This document shows, one piece after another, positions 28,246-39,314 of a DNA stretch of 64,000 nt (the first letter of the stretch is position 1; every line of letters starts with the position of its first letter). The DNA is taken from positions 2,480,001-2,544,000 of the forward strand of contig NZ_CP045994.1 of assembly GCF_016899425.1 (NCBI RefSeq), given 5' to 3'. Both the position numbers and the translations under genes were made by a program. The notes beneath the pieces are model-generated. The model did not search any database and was not told the DNA's origin. It saw only the letters and a program-made list of their open reading frames with translations. The DNA comes from Burkholderia sp. MS389. GTDB lineage: Bacteria > Pseudomonadota > Gammaproteobacteria > Burkholderiales > Burkholderiaceae.

Positions 28246-29343
28246 TTAGTTGTGCTTCGGAGCGAATCGGGTGATCAGGTCCTGTTCGAGCTGGCGCAGG
28301 CGCGTAGCGTCCTGCTCGCGCTGGCGGCGTCCGTCGGCGATGATCTGCGTGATGTCGTCGAACGCGCCGAACAGCTGCTGCTGCGCGTATTCGAACGTGT
28401 CGGTCGAGATCACCGGACGCTGGCCGAGCTTCGCGACTTCCTGCGCGTTCTGGCGATTCAGGTCGGCCTGCGCGCGGATCGCCTCGTCGGCCGCGTCGTA
28501 CGTCGCGTTCGCGAGCGCCGCCGCGCGCTTCGTGCCGAGCTGTTCGAGGTAGAGCGCGAACGCGTTGGTCCACGCGGGGATCAGCACGGTCTTGATCGTC
28601 ATGAACTTCGACGTCAGCGTGCGTTTCTGGTCCTGCTCCATCCGGATCTGCGGCGCGAGCTGCTTCGACATCAGCATCGCGCGGTCGAGATCGTCGAGCT
28701 TGCTTTCGAGCGCGTCGATCTTGCGCTTCACGTCGAGCAGGCGCTGTGCGGCGAACGCATCGTCCGCCGGCTGCTGGCCGGCCGCCAGATGCGCGCGCAG
28801 CGCCGCAAGCGCCGTTTCGCCGTGCGCCTTCGACTGCGCGAGTTCCTGGTGCAGCGCGTAGTTGTCGTTGTACATCCGCTCGAGCTCGTCGATGCCGGCC
28901 TTCTGGCGCTGCGCATGGTTTTCGAGCTCGACGACGAGCGTGTCCATCCGCTTGCTCACCGATTCGTACTGCGACAGCAGCTTCTCCTTGGTCGAGCGGA
29001 ACAGCCGCGTGACCTGCGTGAGCAGCCCGCCCTTGTCGGCGCCGCGCGGGTCGAGCCCTTTAGCGGTCGCGATCAACTCGTTGAGCTTGTCACCGAACTG
29101 GTCGGCGTCCGACGCGCGGACGCTCGCGAGGATCTGCTGGGAGAAGGCGGCGATCCGCGTGCCCTGTGTCGCGCCGAGCTGGTCGATCTCGTCGACGGTG
29201 ATCAGGCGCGCGTGTTCCGTCGGCTGCGCGGCCGGCACGGCGACGTTGGCGACGGCGGCCGGGGCGGCGATGGGCGACAAAGACGGCGTGGAAGGACGAT
29301 CGCTGACCGCATCGGATTTGTTGTCGTCGAATAGCGGCTTCAT
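28246..29343 (-). CDS. telA: Toxic anion resistance protein, TelA family
   Basis: This 365-residue soluble TelA/KlaA-type protein is made mainly of long alpha-helices. Family segments seen are AFSQQILASVRASDADQFG, GLLTQVTRLFRSTKEKLLSQ and the C-terminal DTFEYAQQQLFGAFDDI with a long coiled coil before the end. The first 45 residues are Pro/Ala-rich linker. It is the first gene of a co-directional cluster ending near 24747, or 24004 if the HAD gene is included. Homologues contribute to tellurite and antimicrobial resistance, mechanism unknown. Confidence 0.92.
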   Translation of the reverse strand: MKPLFDDNKSDAVSDRPSTPSLSPIAAPAAVANVAVPAAQPTEHARLITVDEIDQLGATQGTRIAAFSQQILASVRASDADQFGDKLNELIATAKGLDPRGADKGGLLTQVTRLFRSTKEKLLSQYESVSKRMDTLVVELENHAQRQKAGIDELERMYNDNYALHQELAQSKAHGETALAALRAHLAAGQQPADDAFAAQRLLDVKRKIDALESKLDDLDRAMLMSKQLAPQIRMEQDQKRTLTSKFMTIKTVLIPAWTNAFALYLEQLGTKRAAALANATYDAADEAIRAQADLNRQNAQEVAKLGQRPVISTDTFEYAQQQLFGAFDDITQIIADGRRQREQDATRLRQLEQDLITRFAPKHN

Positions 29344-29695
29344 GTGGCTACCACGTTTCCTTTTCTGCTTTTTGCTACGTGTTGTCGTGCGCGCGAGGCG
29401 CGCTTGCGCGGTGCCGTCGGTGCTCTCTCACGGGCGGCAGACCGGACAATAAAGGGCGACGATGCATGGCGTCAAGGGAAGGATTTCTTTCAATTTCCAT
29501 TCATTTTGTAATGTCGTGAACGCGCGCGAGGCGCGGACGTCGCCATTCCTGCCGCCATGTGCGTAGGGCACGCACGATCGGCGCGCATCAAAACTTACAC
29601 GCCCGATCAAAGTGAAAGAGAAATGAAATAGACGATTTTTGCAGATGTGGCGCGGGCCCCTCTGGCATGAAATGCGCGTGCTCGTCGGTCGCGCG
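29344..29695. other. Promoter region of the Ter cluster, 352 bp
   Basis: No gene is seen. GC content falls clearly at 29460-29520 and 29580-29650 (runs such as AATTTCCATTCATTTTG). The telA promoter must lie here because telA and the next gene are both on the minus strand. No palindromic operator stands out. Confidence 0.5.
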
Positions 29696-30112
29696 TCAGC
29701 GATCCCGCACGCGATGCATGCCGAGCCGAGACCGGACGAACGGCACCGATAAGTCACGAATCGTGAAATCCCATCGTCCGTCGATACCGACAAAAGTCGT
29801 GCTGAAATGCCGGTCGTCGGCCCACGTCATCTCGTCCAGATGGCACGACGCATACATCGCACCGACCGTGCGCTGCGCGAGCACCTTCAGCGGCCCCTTC
29901 GACACGAGCGTAAACGTGACCGCTTCCTCGAACGAGCAGTCGTAGTCGGTGACAAGCAGAAACGCGGCCGGCGTCTCGAACTGGCGCAGCAGCACGTAAC
30001 CGGAAACGGCGAGACCGGAACGCACGCCATCCACGAGCACATCGGTGCGCGCCGGCCACGCTTCATACGGCCCGTCGTGCGTTGCGAGCGCGAAGCGGTC
30101 GACCGGCTTCAT
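29696..30112 (-). CDS. Uncharacterised protein
   Basis: The 138-residue product (MKPVDRFALATHDG...) has no signal peptide and no membrane span. It is acidic-aromatic with mixed alpha/beta character (AAFLLVTDYDCSFEEAVTF, FSTTFVGIDGRWDFTIRD). No family was recognised. A GTG directly before the ATG is an alternative start (30115). It stands alone: telA lies 352 bp downstream and the LysE exporter gene ends 45 bp upstream on the same strand, so it may be read through from the exporter promoter. Codon use matches its neighbours. Confidence 0.65.
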   Translation of the reverse strand: MKPVDRFALATHDGPYEAWPARTDVLVDGVRSGLAVSGYVLLRQFETPAAFLLVTDYDCSFEEAVTFTLVSKGPLKVLAQRTVGAMYASCHLDEMTWADDRHFSTTFVGIDGRWDFTIRDLSVPFVRSRLGMHRVRDR

Positions 30113-30157
30113 CACCGCGCTGCCCTAGGCATACTGCTTCCCCGCTCCATCACCGTG

Positions 30158-30787
30158 TCAATGCGCAGCCTTCCGATACAGCGCAACGTACCCCGCGAGC
30201 ATCAGCAGCAGCGATCCGCTGACGCGGTTCAGCCACTTTTCCCCGGCCGCCTTCCATACGCGGACCGAATGCACGCCCAGCAGCGCGTAACCGGTCATGC
30301 CGATCGCGTCGATCGCGACGATCGTCGCCGCGAGAATCGCGTACTGCGGCGCGATCGCGTGCGACCGGTCGACGAACTGCGGCAGCAGCGCCGACATGAA
30401 CAGGTAGTACTTCGGGTTGCTCATCGCGACGAAAAAGCTCTTCAGAAACGCGCTCCGGCGATCGGGCGTCGCAGGCACGCACGGCTGCGCAGCCGCGGCC
30501 CCGCCGCTCGATATCAGCATCCGGATGCCGACATACGCGAGCCACGCCGCGCCGAGCAGCTTCAGCGTCACGAACGCCGTTTCCGACGCGTCGAGCAGCA
30601 CGCCGAGGCCGAACCCGACCAGCGCAACGAGCACGACGTCGGCGGTGACCGCGCCGAGCATACCGACCATCGCGTGACGCAGCCCGTAGCGCGAACCGTT
30701 GCTCATCGCGAGCAACACCGTCGGGCCGGGCGTCGCGACACCGACGGACAGGATCAGCGCAAAGGCGAGCAAGGCGGAGAGCGACAT
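30158..30787 (-). CDS. LysE family amino acid exporter
   Basis: This 209-residue inner-membrane protein has the RhtB/LysE architecture of six hydrophobic segments. ALILSVGVATPGPTVLLAMSNG at about residues 10-31 carries the conserved PGP, and FFVAMSNPKYYLFMSALLPQF near residue 120 is the second family motif. The ATG at 30787 gives the standard N-terminus. It should export a small amino acid or derivative; the substrate cannot be told. Confidence 0.9.
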   Translation of the reverse strand: MSLSALLAFALILSVGVATPGPTVLLAMSNGSRYGLRHAMVGMLGAVTADVVLVALVGFGLGVLLDASETAFVTLKLLGAAWLAYVGIRMLISSGGAAAAQPCVPATPDRRSAFLKSFFVAMSNPKYYLFMSALLPQFVDRSHAIAPQYAILAATIVAIDAIGMTGYALLGVHSVRVWKAAGEKWLNRVSGSLLLMLAGYVALYRKAAH

Positions 30788-30991
30788 GGTGTGGCGTTCC
30801 TTTTGAAGAGTGCGATGCGGACGGGCGGCATGGAACCGATCGACCCGACAGACCGCAATCGGCACGCACGGTTTGTTACGACGAATGCGGACTTCGCATG
30901 ATCGCATGTTCGTCCCGACGCCCGCTCGGCGGTTGTGCGCCGTCGCCGGTGAACGGCCCGCGGTTATCTCAAATAGTGGACTGATTCCTCC

Positions 30992-31016
30992 GTAAACGAC
31001 AATGATTCTCGTTTAC
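30992..31016. promoter_or_regulatory. Fur box of the TonB-dependent receptor gene
   Basis: The inverted repeat GTAAACGA (30992-30999) and TCGTTTAC (31009-31016) encloses CAATGATTC, matching the GATAATGATTATC-type Fur consensus at most positions. It lies 115 bp before the receptor start, so iron-dependent repression is expected. Confidence 0.78.
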
Positions 31017-31130
31017 GTTAGACTCCGCCGCTCGATAAAAGCACGTCCGCGACAGTACGGACGCGTCACGCCGCCCGGATTCCGACTTGCCGCCCTGGGA
31101 CGGATCATCGACCACACCGATTTGCGTCCC

Positions 31131-33311
31131 ATGTCGACATTTTCGTTACCCGCCCGGCGTCTCACGCCGATTGCCTTCGGCATTGCGCTCGCCTGCGCCT
31201 TCCCGGCCGCCGCACACGCTCAGCAAGCGACTTCCGCCGCCAACACCGCGCCCGATGGCGCCGTGCTGCCGTCGATCAACGTGACCGGCGCGGCCGAGCC
31301 GCTGCCGGGCGATCTCGCGCCGACCTACGCCGGCGGCCAGGTCGCGCGCGGCGCGGATTTCGGCGTGCTCGGCCAGCAAAAGGCGAGCGACGTGCCGTTC
31401 AGCATGACCACCTACACGTCGAAACTGATCGAGGACCAGCAGGCGCGCACGCTCGCCGACGTGCTCGACAACGATCCGGCCGTGCGCAGCGCATCCGGCT
31501 ACGGCAACTTCTCGCAGGTGTTCGTCATCCGCGGGTTCGCGCTCGCCGGCGACGACGTGTCGCTCAACGGCCTGTACGGCGTCACGCCGCGGCAGCTCGT
31601 CCAAACCGATGCGGTCGAGCGCGTCGACGTGTTCAAGGGCGCGAATGCCTTCCTGAACGGGGCATCGCCGAACGGCTCGGCAGTCGGCGGCGGCGTGAAC
31701 CTCCAACTGAAGCGCGCGGACGACAAGCCGCTCACGCGCGTCACCGTCGACGGCGCCACGTCCGGTTCGCTCGGCACGCATGTCGACATCGGCCGCCGCT
31801 TCGGCAGCGAAGGCCAGTTCGGCGTACGCGTGAACCAGTCGATCAGCGGCGGCGACACGGCCGTCGACGACGAGCGCCGCCGCGGCAACGTGACGGCGGT
31901 GTCGCTCGACTGGCGCGGCGACAGGCTGCGCCTGTCAGGGGACTTCCTGTATCAGCGGCAGCGGATCGACAACGGCCGCCCGATCGTGCTGGTCAGCGGC
32001 AATCAGTTGCCCGCCGTGCCGTCCGCGACGCACAACTATGCGCAGCCGTGGAGCTTCAGCGAACTCGAGGACACGGTCGGCATCGTGCGCGCCGAGTACG
32101 ACTTCCTGCCCGCGTGGACGGCCTACGTATCGGCCGGCGCGCGCCATACGAACGAGCACGGCGACTACTACACGCCGACCTACTCGTCGTCCGGCACGAC
32201 CGGCTCGCGCCTGAGCGTGCCGCACAAGGAAGATGCGCAGTCGGCCGAAGCCGGCGTGCGCGGCCGCTTCACGACCGGCCCCGTGTCGCACTTCGTGACG
32301 GCCGGCGCGTCGTTCATCCGCGTCGACAGCCAGTCCGCGTACACGCTGTCGAACGCGTTTCCGACGACGCTCTACGATCCGGCGCCGGTCGCGTTCCCGC
32401 CGACGGCCTACGCAGGCGGCGACATGAACGATCCGGGCACGGTCACGAAGAGCTGGCTGCGCAGCGTCGCGGTGTCCGATACGCTCGGCTTCCTCGACGA
32501 TCGTGTGCTGTTCACGATCGGCGCACGCCGCCAGTCGATTTCGGTCGACAATTTCAGCTACACGGGCGCGGTCACGGGCGTCTACAGCGACGCGATCACG
32601 ACGCCGGTATTCGGTCTCGTCGTGAAGCCGTGGCGCAACGTGTCGATCTTCGCGAACCGCAGCGAAGCGCTCGCCCAGGGCGAGATCGCACCGAACACCG
32701 CACGCAACGCTGGCCAGGCGCTGTCGCCGTACCGCTCGAAGCAATATGAAGCCGGCATCCGGTACGACACCGACAAGGTCGGCGCGTCGCTCGCGCTGTT
32801 CCAGATCGAGAAGCCGATGGCGTACACCGATCCGGCGACGAACCTGTTCGGCGCCGACGGCACCCAGCGCCACCGCGGCATCGAGACGGCCGTGTACGGC
32901 GAACCGTGGAAAGGCGTGCGGCTGATCGCGGGCGCGACGTACCTCAACGCGACGCTGCAGGACACGGCGGGCGGCGCGAACGACGGCCACCGGCCGATCG
33001 GCGTGCCGTCGTTCCTGCTCAACGCGGGCGCCGAATACGACGTACCGATGCTGAACGGGCTTACGCTGACCGCGCGCTGGATCCACACCGGGCCGCAGTA
33101 CCTGGACGTCGCGAACACGATGTCGATCCACGCGTGGGACCGCGTCGACCTCGGCGCCCGTTACGCGACGGAGGTGTTCGGCAAGAAGACGACGTTCCGC
33201 GCGACCGTTCGCAACGTCGCGAACAAGTCGTACTGGTCGTCGACGATCGGCGGATACCTGACGCAGGGCGATCCGCGCTCGGTGTGGCTGTCGATGACGA
33301 CGGATTTCTGA
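31131..33311 (+). CDS. TonB-dependent siderophore receptor
   Basis: This 726-residue outer-membrane receptor has a signal peptide MSTFSLPARRLTPIAFGIAL... cleaved near AHA/QQ. The plug domain (residues about 70-190) includes DVLDNDPAVRSASGYGNFSQ and VERVDVFKGANAFLNG. A 22-strand barrel follows, ending WLSMTTDF with a terminal aromatic for outer-membrane insertion. The start at 31131 fits the signal peptide; an in-frame extension upstream covers the Fur box and is not expected to be translated. It resembles catecholate/hydroxamate-type receptors. No biosynthesis genes are nearby, so it may take up a xenosiderophore. Confidence 0.9.
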   Translation: MSTFSLPARRLTPIAFGIALACAFPAAAHAQQATSAANTAPDGAVLPSINVTGAAEPLPGDLAPTYAGGQVARGADFGVLGQQKASDVPFSMTTYTSKLIEDQQARTLADVLDNDPAVRSASGYGNFSQVFVIRGFALAGDDVSLNGLYGVTPRQLVQTDAVERVDVFKGANAFLNGASPNGSAVGGGVNLQLKRADDKPLTRVTVDGATSGSLGTHVDIGRRFGSEGQFGVRVNQSISGGDTAVDDERRRGNVTAVSLDWRGDRLRLSGDFLYQRQRIDNGRPIVLVSGNQLPAVPSATHNYAQPWSFSELEDTVGIVRAEYDFLPAWTAYVSAGARHTNEHGDYYTPTYSSSGTTGSRLSVPHKEDAQSAEAGVRGRFTTGPVSHFVTAGASFIRVDSQSAYTLSNAFPTTLYDPAPVAFPPTAYAGGDMNDPGTVTKSWLRSVAVSDTLGFLDDRVLFTIGARRQSISVDNFSYTGAVTGVYSDAITTPVFGLVVKPWRNVSIFANRSEALAQGEIAPNTARNAGQALSPYRSKQYEAGIRYDTDKVGASLALFQIEKPMAYTDPATNLFGADGTQRHRGIETAVYGEPWKGVRLIAGATYLNATLQDTAGGANDGHRPIGVPSFLLNAGAEYDVPMLNGLTLTARWIHTGPQYLDVANTMSIHAWDRVDLGARYATEVFGKKTTFRATVRNVANKSYWSSTIGGYLTQGDPRSVWLSMTTDF

Positions 33312-33368
33312 CGAACGCCGAAGGGAGTGGCGGGCTGCCGCCAGAGTTTGCTATACTCTCGGTCTTCC

Positions 33369-33459
33369 GGAGAGATGGATGAGTGGTTTAAGTCGCACGC
33401 CTGGAAAGCGTGTATAGGTTAATCGCCTATCGGGGGTTCGAATCCCCCTCTCTCCGCCA
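33369..33459 (+). tRNA. tRNA-Ser (anticodon GGA)
   Basis: This is a 91-nt class II tRNA with the CCA end encoded. The acceptor stem GGAGAGA/TCTCTCC, anticodon arm CACGC-CTGGAAA-GCGTG with anticodon GGA, a long variable arm and T-loop GGTTCGAATCC all fit serine. It reads UCC and UCU codons. No integrase or duplicated 3' end is present, so the site is unoccupied here. Confidence 0.97.
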
Positions 33460-33468
33460 GAATCCATG

Positions 33469-33507
33469 AAGCCCCCTGATTTCCCGAGAAATCAGGGGGC
33501 TTTTCAT
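33469..33507 (+). terminator. Rho-independent terminator after tRNA-Ser
   Basis: A 15-bp perfect stem (AAGCCCCCTGATTTC, loop CCGA, GAAATCAGGGGGCTT) is followed by TTTT, 10 nt after the tRNA. Being symmetric with a flanking A run it may also stop the convergent symporter transcript. Confidence 0.9.
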
Positions 33508-33542
33508 TTGGGCGTCGACACGCGATGCCTCATCGGCCCCCC

Positions 33543-35558
33543 TCACGGATGCCGAATGTAATCCACCAACGCCCGCGTATACTCATCCGGCCGCTTGTCA
33601 CACAAACTCACCACGATCGCCACCGCGAACCCCGCCGGCACACCGAACACGCCTGAGCTGATCGGCTCGATCCCGAACCACGTACGCCCGGCGAACCCCG
33701 TCAGCTGCGTGAAGAACGGATAAGTCGACACGATGTAATACACGCACACCGCCAACCCCGTCACCATCCCGGCAATCGCGCCACGCGTCGTCGTGCGCTT
33801 CCAGAACACGCCCAGCACCAGCGCCGGAAAGAAGCTCGACGCCGCCAGCGAAAATGCCGCCCCGACGAGAAACAGAATTTTCCCGGTATTGAGCGACGCG
33901 ACATACGACGCGAACAGCGCCACCCCCAGCAGCAGCACCTTCGAGATCGTCACGCGCCGCTGGCTCGACGCATCGGGCGCGACCATGCAGTAATAGACAT
34001 CGTGCGACAGCGCGTTCGCGATCGTCAGCAACAACCCGTCCGCAGTCGACAGCGCCGCGGCCAGCGCACCGGCCGCGATCAGCCCCGACACGACATACGG
34101 CAGCCCCGCGATCTCCGGCGCGGCCAGCACGACCATGTCCGGCTGCATCTGGATTTCCGACCAGTGCACGATACCGTCGCGAATCACCTCGACGACGCTG
34201 ATCAGGTCGGGTTCGAAGTGATGCCACTGCGTGATCCAGGCCGGCAATTCGGCGAACGGTCGCCCGACGAGATTCGCGAGGATCTCGTACTTGATCAGCA
34301 CCGCGAGCACCGGCACGCTCAGGTAGAACAGCGCGATGAAGAACAGCGTCCAGCCGACCGACCGCCGCGCCGACGCGACCGACGTGGTCGTGTTGTAGCG
34401 CGTCAGGATGTGCGGCAGGCTCGCGGTGCCGAGCGACAGGCACAGCAGCAGCGCGAGGAAGTTCCGCTCGCGCGGCTTGCGTTCGTCCTCGCTCGCGGCC
34501 GGAAACGGCTCGTGCATCGGCACGGGCGGTTCGGCACGCGCCAGCAGGTCGTCACGCGCCTGCGTCCACGCCACGCGCGCCGCCGCCGGATCGCGCGGAA
34601 AATCGGCCAACTCGCGCTCGCGCCGGCTGATCTCGCGCAGCGGCCCGTTATGGCGCCGCAGATCCGCAAGCTGGTCGACGAGATGCCGGCGCGCATCCGC
34701 ATAGGACGCCGGCAACCGGTCGAGCCGCGTCTGGATAGCCGTGGCCTGCCGGCGGTATGCATCGCGCACCTGCTGCTCGTCGCGCGCGTCGCGCACCTGC
34801 GCCTCGCGCGCCGCGACGCGCTCCATCAGCTTGCCGTAATTGAACTGCGGCACCGGACCGAGCCCGTTCTTCATCGCGATCAGCGACACCGGGATCAGGA
34901 TCGCGCTGATCAGGATGATGTACTGCGCGACCTGGGTCCACGTGACCGCGCGCATCCCGCCGAGAAACGAGCACACGAGAATGCCCGCGAGCCCGCAGAA
35001 GATGCCGATCGCGAAATCGACGCCGATGAAGCGCGTCGCGATCAGGCCGATCCCCTGGATCTGCGCAACGAGGTACACGAACGAACACAGGATCGCCGCG
35101 CCGGCCGCGAGCGCGCGCACGGCCGTGCTCGAAAAGCGCGTGCCGAGAAAATCCGGAATCGTGTAGCGCGCGAGCTTGCGCACATAGGGCGCGAGCAGAA
35201 ACGCGACGAGGCAGAACCCGCCCGTCCAGCCCATCACGTACGCGAGCGCGTCGTAACCGGTCGCGTAGAGCGAGCCGGCCAGGCCGATGAACGACGCGGC
35301 CGACAGCCAGTCGGCCGCCGTCGCCATCCCGTTGAACGCGGACGGCACGCGCCGCCCCGCCACGTAGTACTCGACGAGATCGGACGTGCGCGACAACAAC
35401 CCGATCACCGCATACACGGCGATCGGCACGAACAGGAACACGTAGCCGATCCACACGCCCGAGCCCGTCGCGCGCTCGATCCGCCACATCAGCAGCACGA
35501 AGCCGAGAAATCCGAGCGTGTAGAGCGCGTATGCGCGTATCAGTCGACGCGTCAGCAT
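33543..35558 (-). CDS. Sodium/solute symporter, VC_2705-type large subunit
   Basis: This 671-residue SSS-family transporter has about 13 hydrophobic segments. Sodium-site and family motifs visible are NGMATAADWLSAASFIGLAG and CSFLGGMRAVTWTQVAQYI. A hydrophilic, charge-rich insertion of about 120 residues (242-365), probably coiled coil, separates the membrane segment ending IPVSLIAMKNG from LLLCLSLGTASLPHIL. It forms a pair with the DUF4212 gene 3 nt upstream and lies next to acs, so uptake of acetate or another short carboxylate is inferred. Confidence 0.88.
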   Translation of the reverse strand: MLTRRLIRAYALYTLGFLGFVLLMWRIERATGSGVWIGYVFLFVPIAVYAVIGLLSRTSDLVEYYVAGRRVPSAFNGMATAADWLSAASFIGLAGSLYATGYDALAYVMGWTGGFCLVAFLLAPYVRKLARYTIPDFLGTRFSSTAVRALAAGAAILCSFVYLVAQIQGIGLIATRFIGVDFAIGIFCGLAGILVCSFLGGMRAVTWTQVAQYIILISAILIPVSLIAMKNGLGPVPQFNYGKLMERVAAREAQVRDARDEQQVRDAYRRQATAIQTRLDRLPASYADARRHLVDQLADLRRHNGPLREISRRERELADFPRDPAAARVAWTQARDDLLARAEPPVPMHEPFPAASEDERKPRERNFLALLLCLSLGTASLPHILTRYNTTTSVASARRSVGWTLFFIALFYLSVPVLAVLIKYEILANLVGRPFAELPAWITQWHHFEPDLISVVEVIRDGIVHWSEIQMQPDMVVLAAPEIAGLPYVVSGLIAAGALAAALSTADGLLLTIANALSHDVYYCMVAPDASSQRRVTISKVLLLGVALFASYVASLNTGKILFLVGAAFSLAASSFFPALVLGVFWKRTTTRGAIAGMVTGLAVCVYYIVSTYPFFTQLTGFAGRTWFGIEPISSGVFGVPAGFAVAIVVSLCDKRPDEYTRALVDYIRHP

Positions 35559-35561
35559 GAA

Positions 35562-35906
35562 TCAGCGCCCGCCGTTCGCATGGCCGGCGCGCGCCGCATG
35601 CTCGTCGTACGCGCGGCGCAGCGTGCGGTCCGCACGTTGCATCAACCCGATGTAGACGACGATCAGCACGAGGTACACGAGAATCGCGCCCTGCGCGCCG
35701 ACATAGAACGGCAAGCTGAAGCCGGCGAAGCGCACGCCGGCGAGTGCGGGCCCGAAGAACGGCACGATGAACGACACCGCGAAGCCGATCACCATCAGCA
35801 CCGCGATCAGTGCGACGTTGAAGCGCCAATAGCGCGCATGCGCACGCGCGAGCGGTACGGGAACCGGAGGTGGCGCGGCAGGCGCCGAACGGGTCGGAAC
35901 GGTCAT
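35562..35906 (-). CDS. DUF4212 protein, small subunit of the symporter
   Basis: This 114-residue membrane protein has two hydrophobic spans (VALIAVLMVIGFAVSFIVPFF and GAQGAILVYLVLIVVYIGLM) and the typical ARYWRFN entry before span 1. DUF4212 proteins accompany SSS symporters as small subunits. The ATG at 35906 is assumed; it has no good Shine-Dalgarno. A TTG at 35921 is in frame, has AGGGG 4 nt upstream inside the preceding terminator, and gives 119 residues. The stop overlaps the symporter region by a 3-nt gap, so the two are coupled. Confidence 0.85.
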   Translation of the reverse strand: MTVPTRSAPAAPPPVPVPLARAHARYWRFNVALIAVLMVIGFAVSFIVPFFGPALAGVRFAGFSLPFYVGAQGAILVYLVLIVVYIGLMQRADRTLRRAYDEHAARAGHANGGR

Positions 35907-35917
35907 GCCGTTATGTA

Positions 35918-35962
35918 GCAAAAAGCCCCTGCGCGGGCAATCGGGATTGCCGCGCAGGGGCT
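35918..35962 (-). terminator. Terminator-like hairpin between acs and the symporter pair
   Basis: On the minus strand AGCCCCTGCGCGGCAAT pairs with ATTGCCCGCGCAGGGGCT (one bulged G), followed by TTTTTGC. It ends only about 12-15 nt before the DUF4212 start codon and leaves no room for a promoter in between. Confidence 0.88.
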
Positions 35963-35991
35963 CACGCGCGTGACGCGCAACCGGCAGGCGT

Positions 35992-37974
<1,983 letters not shown>

Positions 37975-38293
37975 CGACAACCCCTTGGTGAACATGAATC
38001 CTCTGCATGGCGGCGCGATCGTGTGCGCCGCGCGTCGTCTTGGCCGGCGCCTGCGCGCCGCTGTCTCCCACCACCCGCACGCGGCCGCGAAGCCTGCGCA
38101 CGATGCTGCACCGCACCACCTCACATGAACGTGACCCGCGGCCCGGCAGTTTCCACGATAAGCGCTCCAACTTACCCGTCACTTACGCGGCATGGCCGTT
38201 TCGTGCGCCGGGCGGCGCCGCATCGAGGTCGGCTTTACGCTGTTACAACCGCGACCCTACAATCCTAACTGAACTCGCCTTCCGGATTCCAGC
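37975..38293. other. Divergent promoter region of acs and the DMT transporter, 319 bp
   Basis: No gene is seen. The acs proximal half is GC-rich; the part near 38220-38290 is AT-richer (TACGCTGTTACAACCGCGAC, CTACAATCC) and probably contains the DMT promoter. No operator palindrome is evident. Confidence 0.45.
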
Positions 38294-39202
38294 TTGAATC
38301 GCTACGCCCTCTTCCTCATCCTGTCGATGCTGTTCGTCGGCAGCAACGTCGGTATCGGTAAATCCATCGTTGCATTCGTCCCCGTCGCCATCCTCGCCAC
38401 GCTGCGCTTCGTGATCGCGATCGCCGTGCTGTGGCCGCTGTTCAGCCCCGTGAAGATGCGCGCGGTCAAGCGCGGCGAATGGCTGAACCTGTTCCTGCAG
38501 GCCTTCTTCGGCACCTTCATGTTCACGCTGCTGATGCTCAACGGCGTGCAGCGCACGAGCGCGGTGGCCGCGGGCGTCATCACGAGCACGATCCCGGCGA
38601 TCGTCGCGCTGTTCGCGTGGCTGATCATGCGTGAAAAACCGAACGGCCGTGCGCTCGTGTCGATCGCGCTCGCGATCATCGGCGTCGTGACGATCAACCT
38701 CGCCAACGGCGGCGCGGCCGGTCACGGCGCGCAGGGCGACGCGTCCGGCTCGCTGACCGGCAACCTGCTGATCCTCGGCGCGGTGTGCTGCGAATCGATC
38801 TACGTGATCCTGTCGCGCCGGCTCACGCAGACGCTCGCGCCGATCGACATCTGCGCGTACACGCACCTGTTCGGCCTGTTCCTGATGCTGCCGCTCGGCG
38901 CAACCGCGCTGTGGCACTTCGATTACGCGAGCGTGCCCGCCGGCACCTGGGCGCTCGTCGTCTGGTACGGGCTGTCGGCCAGCATCTTCTCGTTCTGGTT
39001 GTGGATGAAGGGTATCCGGCACGTGCCGGGCAGCCTCGCCGGCGTGTTCAGCGCGGTGCTGCCGATCGCCGCGGCCGCGTACGGCATCGCGTTCCTCGGC
39101 GAGCGCCCGACGCTTGCGCATGGCATCGCGCTCGCGTGCGTCGTCGCCGGCATCGTGCTCGCGAGCCTGCGCGTGAAACGCGTGCCGGCCGCCGCTTCCT
39201 GA
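38294..39202 (+). CDS. EamA/DMT family transporter
   Basis: This 302-residue inner-membrane protein has about ten hydrophobic segments in two EamA repeats. GSNVGIGKSIVAFVPVAILATLRF opens repeat 1 and SGSLTGNLLILGAVCCESIYV opens repeat 2. The final segment AYGIAFLGERPTLAHGIALACVVAGIVLA carries the conserved GE. It starts on a TTG codon. Such proteins export metabolites or amino acids; the substrate is unknown. It is divergent from acs. Confidence 0.88.
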   Translation: MNRYALFLILSMLFVGSNVGIGKSIVAFVPVAILATLRFVIAIAVLWPLFSPVKMRAVKRGEWLNLFLQAFFGTFMFTLLMLNGVQRTSAVAAGVITSTIPAIVALFAWLIMREKPNGRALVSIALAIIGVVTINLANGGAAGHGAQGDASGSLTGNLLILGAVCCESIYVILSRRLTQTLAPIDICAYTHLFGLFLMLPLGATALWHFDYASVPAGTWALVVWYGLSASIFSFWLWMKGIRHVPGSLAGVFSAVLPIAAAAYGIAFLGERPTLAHGIALACVVAGIVLASLRVKRVPAAAS

Positions 39203-39314
39203 TCCGTCCCCGGCAGTGCCGGCGCGTCGCTGCAACCGCGCCGGCCGACGCGTTACAATAGCGCGCCTTTTCAAGATCATCCCCGATACCTGCGCACCGC
39301 GCCCGTACCCCGAC

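Noticed and set aside
33369..33507. Integration site at tRNA-Ser
   Set aside because: No integrase gene and no second copy of the tRNA 3' end in the window.
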